Part shown: piece after piece, positions 27,382-34,979 of the stretch
Position numbering within the stretch: position 1 is the stretch's first letter
Layout: the number at the start of each line of letters is the position of its first letter
Assembly (NCBI RefSeq): GCF_019968905.1
Contig: NZ_CP079946.1
Location: 1,178,001 to 1,242,000 of the forward strand
DNA: 64,000 nucleotides
Direction of reading: 5' to 3'
Source: Corallococcus sp. EGB
GTDB lineage: Bacteria > Myxococcota > Myxococcia > Myxococcales > Myxococcaceae
Notes under the pieces: model-generated
What the model was told of the DNA's origin: nothing
The model's input: only the letters and a program-made list of their open reading frames with translations
The model's database searches: none
Program-made: the position numbers and the translations under genes

Positions 27382-28572
27382 ATGCTCACGCGCCCCTCCG
27401 ACAGCGTCCTCCTCACCGTCACCGGCAAGGACGGCCCCGACACCACCGCCCGCCTCACCGGCCTGCTCGCGCAAGCGGGCGCGGAGCTGCTCGACGTGGA
27501 GCAGGTGGTGGTGCAGGGCCTGCTCACCCTGGCGCTGTGGGTGCGCCTGCCGGACGGCGCGTCCCTCCCGTTGCTCCCCGAGCTGGCCCGCGAGCTGGGC
27601 GTCACGGTGGACGTGCTCGCCGTTCCCCCGGCCGTCGCGCCGCCAGGAGCGGAGCCGCTGCGCTACGTCGTCACCGCGGCGGGCAAGGCGCTGGGCGTGC
27701 AGGACGTGCACGCGCTGACACAACGGCTGGCGGAGGGGCACGCGCGCGTGGAGCGCATCACCCGGCTGAGTGAGACGCCGCTCGCGGCGGTGGAGCTGCA
27801 CGTCACGCTGCCGCCGGACGCGGACCCCTCCGCGCTCAAGCGCGCGCTGCTGGCGCTGTCCATGGCGAGCCCCACGTTCGACGTGGCCCTCCAGCGCGAG
27901 AGCCTCTACCGGCGCGGCAAGCGGATGGTGGTGATGGACATGGACTCCACGCTCATCCGCATCGAGGTCATCGACGAGCTGGCGCGGGCGTACGGCGTCC
28001 ACGCGAAGGTGGCCGCCATCACCGAGCGCGCCATGCACGGGGAGATGGACTACGACGAGTCCCTGCGCCAGCGCGTGGCGCTGCTCGCGGGGTTGGATGC
28101 GCGCGTGCTGCACGAGCTGGCCGCGAACCTGCCGCTCACGGAGGGCGCGGAGACGCTCATCCGCGTGCTCAAGCGCCTGGGCTACCGCACCGCCGTCATC
28201 AGCGGCGGCTTCTCCGTGGCGGCCGAAGCGCTCCAGCAGCGGCTGGGCATCGACTTCGCGTACTCCAACGCGCTGGAGGTGCGGGACGGGAAGCTCACCG
28301 GCCGCACCGTGGGCACCATCGTCAACGCGCGCCGCAAGGCGGAGCTGCTGGAGACGCTGGCGAAGCAGGAGGGCATCCTCCTGGAGCAGGTCATCGCCGT
28401 GGGCGACGGAGCCAACGACTTGCTGATGCTGGAGAAGGCGGGGCTGGGCATCGCCTTCCGCGCCAAGCCGAAGCTGCGCGAGGCCGCCGACACCTCCATC
28501 TCCGCCGGCGGGCTCGACACCATCCTCACGCTGCTGGGGCTCACCGCGCGCGAGCTGCGCGAGGTGGGCTGA
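27382..28572 (+). CDS. serB: Phosphoserine phosphatase with N-terminal ACT domain
   Basis: Last step of serine synthesis: phosphoserine to serine. 396 residues: ACT-type regulatory region (about 1-170, possibly two ACT modules), then the HAD domain with DMDST (nucleophile in the DxDxT motif, about residues 188-192), SGGF, and GDGANDLLML. I chose the ATG at 27382; an in-frame GTG at 27370 is the alternative and neither has a clear Shine-Dalgarno. Followed by a GC hairpin at 28593-28616 without a T-run. Confidence 0.95.
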   Translation: MLTRPSDSVLLTVTGKDGPDTTARLTGLLAQAGAELLDVEQVVVQGLLTLALWVRLPDGASLPLLPELARELGVTVDVLAVPPAVAPPGAEPLRYVVTAAGKALGVQDVHALTQRLAEGHARVERITRLSETPLAAVELHVTLPPDADPSALKRALLALSMASPTFDVALQRESLYRRGKRMVVMDMDSTLIRIEVIDELARAYGVHAKVAAITERAMHGEMDYDESLRQRVALLAGLDARVLHELAANLPLTEGAETLIRVLKRLGYRTAVISGGFSVAAEALQQRLGIDFAYSNALEVRDGKLTGRTVGTIVNARRKAELLETLAKQEGILLEQVIAVGDGANDLLMLEKAGLGIAFRAKPKLREAADTSISAGGLDTILTLLGLTARELREVG

Positions 28573-28727
28573 AACGAAGGCCGCCGGGCTTTCAGGGGCG
28601 CATGCGCGCGCCCCTGGCCCGGCACCCCTTCGCCTCCCCCGAAGCCGCGCGGCGCCGCCAGGCGGCCGTACCGCCATGGGTCCGTTCAATCGCCGCCATC
28701 CCGTGCGGTGGGCGGGTCCCTGGTGGC

Positions 28728-28740
28728 GCCAATGATTGGC
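28728..28740. promoter_or_regulatory. 13-base palindrome in the leader region of the 29-kb cluster
   Basis: GCCAATGATTGGC, a perfect palindrome about a central G, about 240 bases upstream of the sigma-54 promoter. It could be an operator. The surrounding gap 28573-29048 has no supportable gene. Confidence 0.3.
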
Positions 28741-28875
28741 AGCTCCAGGGAGCGCCTCGCGCGGTGGCCCTGCGTCTTCGTCGTGCCGGAATGTAAGGGG
28801 TTTCCCGGAGCCTGAATGCCTTGCCATTCCAGGCGAAAAACATCCTAGGCGCGCAGGCGGAGCCACGCCCGAGCT

Positions 28876-28908
28876 GGACAAAAATATCCGACCTCTTGGG
28901 TTTTGTCC
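28876..28908. promoter_or_regulatory. Inverted repeat, candidate enhancer (UAS) for a sigma-54 activator
   Basis: GGACAAAA (28876-28883) and its exact reverse complement TTTTGTCC (28901-28908) are separated by 17 bases. The centre is about 100 bases upstream of the predicted transcription start, the usual distance for enhancer-binding proteins. The segment is also AT-richer than its surroundings. Confidence 0.55.
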
Positions 28909-28966
28909 GGCGGTTCCGGGTAATCCAAGGAGTTGTAATTACTTGCTTTCGCGGTGTGGCCCGCGC

Positions 28967-28982
28967 TGGCCCCGCGATTGCT
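28967..28982 (+). promoter_or_regulatory. Sigma-54 promoter of the polyketide/copper/propeller operon
   Basis: TGGCCCC-N4-TTGCT: GG (28968-28969) and GC (28980-28981) are ten bases apart and the -12 half is a full consensus match. Expected start is near 28993, about 56 bases before the first gene. The activator gene at 44501 is the likely partner. Confidence 0.68.
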
Positions 28983-29048
28983 CATGGCCAGACAGCCCGT
29001 ACAGCCCGCTCGCGCAACGCAGTTCCAACCACCTGGAGGTCATGGACC

Positions 29049-29858
29049 ATGAGGCAGACATGCAGTCCCACCTGGAGAGGAGCGCTGCGGTGGCTGTTGA
29101 TGGCGCCAGCCCTGCTGTGGGGGCCACTCGTGCACGCGGACGAGCCCGTGTACGAGATGGAAGCCGCGGCGCTGGCCAGCTACTTCACCGTCGATATCTA
29201 CACCGTGAAGAAGGGCGGGGAGAGTGCCTTTCTCACGCAGTCGTTGCGCTCGGGGCCCTACGACCGGATCGCGACAGGCTTTGGCAGTGAGAAGATCGTC
29301 GAGGTCCTGCCCACGCAACGGGACGCGGACTCAACCTACATCGTCCTGGGACGCTACTTCGATCCGGACATGGGGGCGTCCATCACCCGGTACCGGCAGA
29401 CCAAGACGGATGCGCTGACCAGCACTTCGCCCACGCGGCTGCAGGGCAAGCTCGTGGATGTCATTCTCAGCGACTGGAGCTGGGAGCACAACCACGCCAA
29501 GGGGCTGAAGAAGGCCGCCAACACCTTCGTGCGCGCCATGCCGTACCAGGACTCGAAGGTGTTCCAGGAGTACACCGCTTCGCTCAACTTCATGAAGATC
29601 GGCTACGTGGGCCAGACGGCCAGCGTGGAGTTCTTCGACGCGAAGACGCCGCTCGATGACATCCGCAAGGCCATCACGGGGCGGCCGGGCATGTCGGGGA
29701 CCGCCATCCTTTCCCTCTCGGATGGCAGTGGCTACGCGGCCTACACCGAATACTACGAGCTGCCTTCAACGCTGAAGACCGCGAAGTTGAGCCGCGCCGC
29801 GGGCCGCGTCGCCGGCGCGGCCACTGGCGTCGTCATCGAGAACTACATGGCGCGCTGA
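29049..29858 (+). CDS. Exported protein of unknown function, possibly ABM-like
   Basis: I do not recognise a firm family. 269 residues from the ATG at 29049, which follows GGAGG by nine bases. A signal peptide with a hydrophobic core ends near VHA (about residue 31), so the product is exported. The mature part is mixed alpha/beta with repeated short strands (YFTVDIYTVK, STYIVLGRYF, SVEFFDA, YAAYTEYYEL), which suggests a dimeric ferredoxin-like fold of the antibiotic-monooxygenase kind. First gene of the cluster behind the sigma-54 promoter. Confidence 0.75.
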   Translation: MRQTCSPTWRGALRWLLMAPALLWGPLVHADEPVYEMEAAALASYFTVDIYTVKKGGESAFLTQSLRSGPYDRIATGFGSEKIVEVLPTQRDADSTYIVLGRYFDPDMGASITRYRQTKTDALTSTSPTRLQGKLVDVILSDWSWEHNHAKGLKKAANTFVRAMPYQDSKVFQEYTASLNFMKIGYVGQTASVEFFDAKTPLDDIRKAITGRPGMSGTAILSLSDGSGYAAYTEYYELPSTLKTAKLSRAAGRVAGAATGVVIENYMAR

Positions 29859-29883
29859 CGCCCTCCCCGAACACGAACTGGAA

Positions 29884-30732
29884 ATGCCAACCATGCGAAA
29901 GCTGATTCCATTGTTTGTCTTCGCCTGCGCGCTCGCGGTGTCCACGCCGGGCGCCGCCCAGCCCCCCAATGCCCAGGGGCCGGTCGCGCAGGTCATCGTC
30001 TACGACGTGGCCCCAGAGTCGGAGCCGCAGTTCAAGCAGGCCCTGGAGTCGACGCGGGCCCTCTACCAACGCGAGCCCGGTTTCATCAATGAACGCGTGC
30101 TCGACAGCCTGGATCCGTTGGCCCTCAAGTACGCCACCTACGCCCGGTTCTCCAACGCGGTCGCGGCGGAAAACATGCTCAAGCGCAGGCTGGACGCGGT
30201 GGCACCGTTCGTCCGCCGGGCTCCGGAGGTCCACCTGGCCGTCTTGACGAGCGCGTTCACGCCGGACGCCATCGTGCGCAACCCGACGGGGCGTGACTTC
30301 GCTCCAGGCAAGGTCCAGCAGGTGGCCCACCTGGGCATGTTCATCCCGTTTCCCAAGTACTGGGAGCAATACGAGAAGGCGCTCGATGACGTGAAGACCG
30401 TCACGCGTGGCCGCAAGCCGGCGGGCTTCCTGGGGGATGACGTGCTCGTGGAGACGTCCGCTCCCGTTCCGGAGCAGCAGACGCCGTACTCGCCGCGCGC
30501 CACCGAGGCCGCCCGGATGTCGATCAACTACGGCGAATACGACTCCCTGGAGGACGCGGAGAATTCGTATGTGCGCCGTCACGGTCCCGTCGAGGACCCG
30601 AAGATCGCCGCGCTCGCGCGGGTGTTCTACGGCTCGCTCCAGGTGCCCGCCCGTTTCTACATCTTCCGTGTCGTCGACAACTACGGGCCCACCTCCTCGA
30701 ACTCCCGGCAGGGCCGCGTCAAGCACCGCTGA
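29884..30732 (+). CDS. Exported ABM-like (antibiotic biosynthesis monooxygenase fold) protein
   Basis: 282 residues. A signal peptide starts with MRKLIPLF (using the second ATG at 29893) and ends at GAAQ. Residues 35-115 have the ABM pattern: strand AQVIVYDV, helix PQFKQALESTRALYQREPGF, then YATYARFSN. A second similar half may follow (QQVAHLGMFI, then a helix). Cytosolic ABM enzymes oxidise aromatic polyketides without cofactors; an exported version is unusual. Whether this one is catalytic is not visible. It lies 25 bases after the previous gene. Confidence 0.72.
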   Translation: MPTMRKLIPLFVFACALAVSTPGAAQPPNAQGPVAQVIVYDVAPESEPQFKQALESTRALYQREPGFINERVLDSLDPLALKYATYARFSNAVAAENMLKRRLDAVAPFVRRAPEVHLAVLTSAFTPDAIVRNPTGRDFAPGKVQQVAHLGMFIPFPKYWEQYEKALDDVKTVTRGRKPAGFLGDDVLVETSAPVPEQQTPYSPRATEAARMSINYGEYDSLEDAENSYVRRHGPVEDPKIAALARVFYGSLQVPARFYIFRVVDNYGPTSSNSRQGRVKHR

Positions 30733-30750
30733 GCTCGTCACGCTCCAACC

Positions 30751-31782
30751 ATGTCCACTTCCGACATCTCCCGTCAGGGCGGTGAATGCCCTGTCTTTGT
30801 TCAAGCCCAAGCCGCCTGCACCTCGAGATGGAGGACGCTGGGGGAGATCCACGCCGCCGTGCGGAGCGAGTCCCGCTTCGACGCGGAGCGGGATCGCCTG
30901 ATTGCAGAAACAGACCTCGCGGTGGGAGCGAACCTCCCACCGCGAGAGTCCCGCAAGATGGACCGCTTCTCGCTTCTGACGCTGGCGGCGGTTCGTCCCC
31001 TGGTCGCCAGGCTCTCGCCCGGAGAGCGCGCCGCGTGCGGCCTCTTCGTGGGCAACATGCTGGCGGGCTGGACCTTCACCGAGCCCCAGATCCACGCCCT
31101 GCACACCCAGGGACCAGGCGCGGTCAGCGCCTATCTGGCCACGGCGTGGTTTCCCGCCGCGGCGCAGGGGCACGTCACCATCGCGCTGGGCCTGCATGGC
31201 ATCGCGAAGACGGTGACCACGGACCGCTGCTCCGGAGGTCAGGCCATTGGCATGGCCTACCACCGGCTCCGCCACGGGCCGCCGGGCGAAGTCATGCTCG
31301 CGGGGGGCGTGGAGGCACCCGTGACGCCCCTGGTGTGCGCGGCGCAGGAGGACGCGGACCGGTCCTCACGGCTCGCGGAGGCCTCCGCCTTCCTGCTGCT
31401 GCGCGCGGGAACCGCGCCTGCGGGAGCCCCCATCATCGGTGCCCATGTGAGCTTCCGCCGCTCCAGCGAGGACGCCACCGAGGAGCGTCTGCGTGCCTTT
31501 CTGGAGCGGCTCCCCCATGCGCTGCCCCTGGAGGCGGTGGTGTGTGACGCCCCGCCCTGGAGCGCGGCGGAGCAGGCCGTGCATGCGCTGTCACGGCGCA
31601 TCCTCGGCGCGACGCCTCGGTTGCTCGCCGTGGGCCGCGCGGTGGGGGACGCGCTGGGCGCCGGCAGCGCGCTCGCGGCGGCGCTCGCCTGTGAGGTTCT
31701 CCAATCCCTTCCACCCGGTCGCTCGGTGATTGCCTTCTCCCTGGGGCATCAGTGCGCCGACCTGCTGTGGCTTCACACCTGA
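30751..31782 (+). CDS. Degenerate ketosynthase, KS-beta/chain-length-factor-like
   Basis: Thiolase-fold ketosynthase relative of 343 residues, shorter than the usual 410. The segment TDRCSGGQAIG aligns with the active-site loop and keeps a cysteine (C160), whereas classical chain-length factors have Gln there. The two catalytic histidines are missing: VVCDAPP stands where HGTGT is expected (about 263-269), and G299-D300 replaces the GH of GHxxGA. It therefore should not condense on its own and probably pairs with the complete ketosynthase at 41960. The N-terminal 65 residues are atypical. Start ATG has a weak Shine-Dalgarno. The ACP gene follows nine bases later. Confidence 0.78.
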   Translation: MSTSDISRQGGECPVFVQAQAACTSRWRTLGEIHAAVRSESRFDAERDRLIAETDLAVGANLPPRESRKMDRFSLLTLAAVRPLVARLSPGERAACGLFVGNMLAGWTFTEPQIHALHTQGPGAVSAYLATAWFPAAAQGHVTIALGLHGIAKTVTTDRCSGGQAIGMAYHRLRHGPPGEVMLAGGVEAPVTPLVCAAQEDADRSSRLAEASAFLLLRAGTAPAGAPIIGAHVSFRRSSEDATEERLRAFLERLPHALPLEAVVCDAPPWSAAEQAVHALSRRILGATPRLLAVGRAVGDALGAGSALAAALACEVLQSLPPGRSVIAFSLGHQCADLLWLHT

Positions 31783-31791
31783 GGAACGACC

Positions 31792-32070
31792 ATGGTCCCC
31801 CAACCTCCCGACGTGACCGAAACCATCCTCGAGGCCCTGCACACGCTGGGGTACCCGCCCGCCGCGGTGAAGGCCTCCACCCAGCTCCAGGACGACCTGG
31901 GCATTGATTCGCTGGAGACCGTGGAGCTGTCCGCCATCGTCTGTCAGCGATTGGGATTGCCGCCGCGGGTGAGCGCGGACGTGCGTGACGTGCGCACCGT
32001 CGCGGATCTCGCCGCGCGCATCCGGCCGCTCCTGCATGAGGGCCGTGGAGACACGGAGTCGTCGCCTTGA
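31792..32070 (+). CDS. Acyl carrier protein
   Basis: 92 residues with the phosphopantetheine attachment motif GIDSLE (S40) and the four-helix pattern of ACPs. It carries the growing chain for the ketosynthases of this cluster. No phosphopantetheinyl transferase or acyltransferase is in the window, so host enzymes must load it. Overlaps the next gene's TTG start by 4 bases. Confidence 0.9.
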   Translation: MVPQPPDVTETILEALHTLGYPPAAVKASTQLQDDLGIDSLETVELSAIVCQRLGLPPRVSADVRDVRTVADLAARIRPLLHEGRGDTESSP

Positions 32071-34475
32071 GGCACTCATCCGCATGGTTCGCGTGGAGCC
32101 TGCTCGTGGGGGTGCTGTTCGCGCCCTGGGCCCGCGCGGGGCAGACGCACGTCGTGGACCTCACGGACGCGCCGCCGTACATGACGCCGCTGTCGCTGCG
32201 TGTCCGGGTGGGGGACACCCTCACGTTCAAGAACCACGGGCCGGAGATGGTTCACTCCATCACCGACGACGCCCTCATCCTCTTCTCCGGCGACCTGGCC
32301 GTGGGCGCGACGTGGAGCTACACGTTCAAGCGCGCGGGGGTGTACCCCTACGTCTGCTTCCGCCACCACTTCATGCGTGGAACGGTGACGGTGGAGAACG
32401 CGGATGGCACGACGGACTCGCCGCCGGAGTTCGCCTATCACGCGGCGTTCCGGGAGTTCGTCATCCCCACGCTGCGCGCCGTGCCGCGGATGATCATCCC
32501 CAGCCGCACGGATGACACCCTGTGGTTCACCGAGGGCGGAGGGGACTTCTACGGCTTCGAGAACATCCCCGCGAACAACAAGCTGGGCCAGGTGGATGAT
32601 GCCGGGCGCATCGTCGAGTTCGCCACGCCCACGCCCGGCGGTGATGGGAGCACGGTGGGGGTCGACTCGCTGGTGATGGATGGCTCTGGCGCCGTCTGGT
32701 TCACCGAGCGGCTCACCAACCGCATCGGCCGGCTCGACCCCCAGGGCACCATCCGGGAGTTCCCGCTGCCGAGCCCCAAGGGCTACGCGCTGGGCATCGA
32801 CCTGGATGCGAAGGGACGCATCTGGTTCGCCGAGCGGTACGCGAACCGCATCGGGTTCATCACCCCGGACGGCAAGGTGACGGAGGTGGAACTGCCGGGC
32901 AAGGACTCCGAGCCGCGGACGGTCTACGTCGATCGCAAGCAGCGCGTCTGGTACACGGCCCGGACCGCGAACGAGATTGGCTACTACGAGCCGGCGCGCC
33001 GCCGCTTCGTACGACTCAAGATCCCGACGGAGAACGCCCGGCCCACGGGGATCGCCGAGACGAGTGACGGCACCATCTGGTTCGTGGAGATGGTGGGCAA
33101 CAAGCTCGCCAAGGTCGTGGGGGAGCAGATCGTCGAGTACGCGCTGCCCACGCGGTTCGCCGCGCCGTTCAAGATCGTCGCGGACGCCAAGGACCGGCTC
33201 TGGTTCACGGAGGTGTTCGGCAACGCCATCGGGATGATGGACCCGCGCACCGGGAAGATCCTCGAGTACAAGATTCCAACCCCTGACAGCCGTCCCGGTG
33301 GCATCACCGTGGACCGCAAGGGCCGTGTCTGGTTCACCGAGCAGACGGGCAACAAGATCGGCATGGTGGTGCCGGAGGAACTGGCGCGCCACCCCGACCC
33401 CATTCCCGGGCCGTCCCTGCGGCCGGTGAGGGACCCGGGCCAGGGCACGGAGCCGGTGGCGCCGTCCAGCGCCCCTCCAGGAGGGCGGGAGGGCCCGCCC
33501 GCGGAGCGCCCCCCTTCGCCCCAGGGGGCGCCACACGCGCAGCGGGGACAGGAGGACTTCCCGCTGCCGCACCCTGGAAGCGGCCCGGGAAACGAGCTCA
33601 TCGAGGACGCCGAAGGGGTGCTCTGGTTCAACCAGCTCTACGGCAGCCGCATTGGCGCCTTCAATCCGCGCACGCGCCACTTCCGCGAGTACGCGCTGCC
33701 CAGCGTCTCCAGCATGCCCTCCGGCATGGCGATGGACCGCGCGGGCGAGTTCTGGATTGCCCAGTTCCGCACCAACGCCCTGGCCCGGCTGGTGCCACGC
33801 ACCGGCCAGGTCGACGAGTTCCCGCTGCCCATCGACGCCGCGCTGCCCTCCAGCGTCGCCGTGGATGAGCACGACGACGTGTGGCTCACCTTGCTGGGAG
33901 CCAATCGCATCGCCCGGTTCGACCGCGTGGGAAGCCGTTTCGAGCTGTTCGAGATGCCCCGTGAAAACAGCAGCCCGCTCCACCTGGCGGCGGACCGGCG
34001 GGGTGGCCTGTGGATCTCCGCGTCCGAGGAGGCCGGAAACTACGTGGCGCGGTTCGACACCGCGCACCGCGCCTTCGAGGTCCATGCGATGCCCACCCCG
34101 GACAGCTCGCCCATCGGGGTGCTGGTGGATGACGCGGCGGTCTGGGTGGCGGAAGGCGGGGCCGGCAAGCTCGCACGGCTGGATTTGAGCACCCGGCGCT
34201 GGGACGAGTTCACCGTGCCGGCCCATGACGCGGAGCCCGTGCGGCTCACCAAGGATTCGCGCGGGCGCATCTGGCTGACGGACGGCGGCGGGTTGGGGGG
34301 CGTGGGAGGCAACCGCATCGCGGTGTTCGACCCGGCCACGCGCTCCTTCGACCTCATCCCCATGCGCACCGCGGGTGCCAAGCCGCGCGGAATCCTCGCG
34401 GCCGCGGACGGAAACATCTGGTTCACGCAGCAGAACGCAAACCTTCTCTCCCGCATTCCCTCTCAAGGTCACTGA
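32067..34475 (+). CDS. Exported cupredoxin-double Vgb-type beta-propeller protein
   Basis: 802 residues. A signal peptide ends at about ARA-G (24). Residues 25-112 form a plastocyanin-like domain with a complete type 1 copper site: H63, C97, H100 and M103. Then come fourteen repeats of the pattern IWFTE-x-NxIGxxD-xxEYxLP. Seven lie at about 150-435 and seven at 510-800, separated by a Pro/Gly-rich linker, so I read two seven-bladed propellers. The repeats resemble streptogramin (virginiamycin B) lyase Vgb, but lyase activity is not shown. TTG start overlaps the ACP stop. The only in-frame alternatives (GTG) would destroy the signal peptide. Confidence 0.86.
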   Translation: MRHSSAWFAWSLLVGVLFAPWARAGQTHVVDLTDAPPYMTPLSLRVRVGDTLTFKNHGPEMVHSITDDALILFSGDLAVGATWSYTFKRAGVYPYVCFRHHFMRGTVTVENADGTTDSPPEFAYHAAFREFVIPTLRAVPRMIIPSRTDDTLWFTEGGGDFYGFENIPANNKLGQVDDAGRIVEFATPTPGGDGSTVGVDSLVMDGSGAVWFTERLTNRIGRLDPQGTIREFPLPSPKGYALGIDLDAKGRIWFAERYANRIGFITPDGKVTEVELPGKDSEPRTVYVDRKQRVWYTARTANEIGYYEPARRRFVRLKIPTENARPTGIAETSDGTIWFVEMVGNKLAKVVGEQIVEYALPTRFAAPFKIVADAKDRLWFTEVFGNAIGMMDPRTGKILEYKIPTPDSRPGGITVDRKGRVWFTEQTGNKIGMVVPEELARHPDPIPGPSLRPVRDPGQGTEPVAPSSAPPGGREGPPAERPPSPQGAPHAQRGQEDFPLPHPGSGPGNELIEDAEGVLWFNQLYGSRIGAFNPRTRHFREYALPSVSSMPSGMAMDRAGEFWIAQFRTNALARLVPRTGQVDEFPLPIDAALPSSVAVDEHDDVWLTLLGANRIARFDRVGSRFELFEMPRENSSPLHLAADRRGGLWISASEEAGNYVARFDTAHRAFEVHAMPTPDSSPIGVLVDDAAVWVAEGGAGKLARLDLSTRRWDEFTVPAHDAEPVRLTKDSRGRIWLTDGGGLGGVGGNRIAVFDPATRSFDLIPMRTAGAKPRGILAAADGNIWFTQQNANLLSRIPSQGH

Positions 34476-34478
34476 ACA

Positions 34479-34979
34479 ATGGAAAACTTCTCCGTAGGTG
34501 TTCGCATTGCCCGTGATGCACGCACCGTGCTCGACGCCTTCTGGCGGCTGGAGTCGTGGCCCACCGTGGCGCCACACGTGCTGAAGATCGACATGCTCTA
34601 CGAGGACGCGCAGGTGCAGGTCCTGCGGATGACCGTCCAGAGCCGCGGCCGCACGGATGTCTTCAAGACCGTGCGCATCCTGCAAGGCAACGCCATCTTC
34701 TACTACCAGCCTGAACCGCCGCCGTTCCTGCGCAGGCACTACGGTTGGTGGGAGGTGGCCAGCGAAGCGGACGCCACCATCATCACCAGCCGCCACGAGG
34801 TGGATTTCCACCTGGACGTGGCCCAGCGCTACCTGGCGGAGACGGGCGCGACGGACCTGGGGAGCGGGGCCGTCGTCCCGCAGATGCTGGAGCTCATCCG
34901 CAACAACAGCCTCCAGACGATGCTGGGGCTCAAGCGCCGCATGGAAGGCTCGCAGGAGGTGACCCATGCGGCTCGCTAG
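34479..34979 (+). CDS. SRPBCC (START-like) protein, polyketide cyclase/aromatase type
   Basis: 166 residues without signal peptide, helix-grip fold expected: FSVGVRIARDARTVLDAFWRLESWPTVAP-type N-terminus, strands with RMTVQSRG and IFYYQPEP, and a C-terminal amphipathic helix. In type II polyketide clusters such proteins fold and aromatise the poly-beta-ketone on the ACP. Placement among ACP and ketosynthases supports this role, but SRPBCC proteins also bind other lipids. Its 3' end overlaps the next gene by 14 bases. Confidence 0.78.
   Translation: MENFSVGVRIARDARTVLDAFWRLESWPTVAPHVLKIDMLYEDAQVQVLRMTVQSRGRTDVFKTVRILQGNAIFYYQPEPPPFLRRHYGWWEVASEADATIITSRHEVDFHLDVAQRYLAETGATDLGSGAVVPQMLELIRNNSLQTMLGLKRRMEGSQEVTHAAR

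Noticed and set aside
28821..29048. N-terminal extension of the first cluster gene
   Set aside because: It would place the start upstream of the inverted repeat and sigma-54 promoter and bury the signal peptide.
30751..31782. Calling this gene a thiolase or a normal FabF
   Set aside because: Short length and loss of both histidines do not fit an active FabF, and no thiolase second cysteine is visible.
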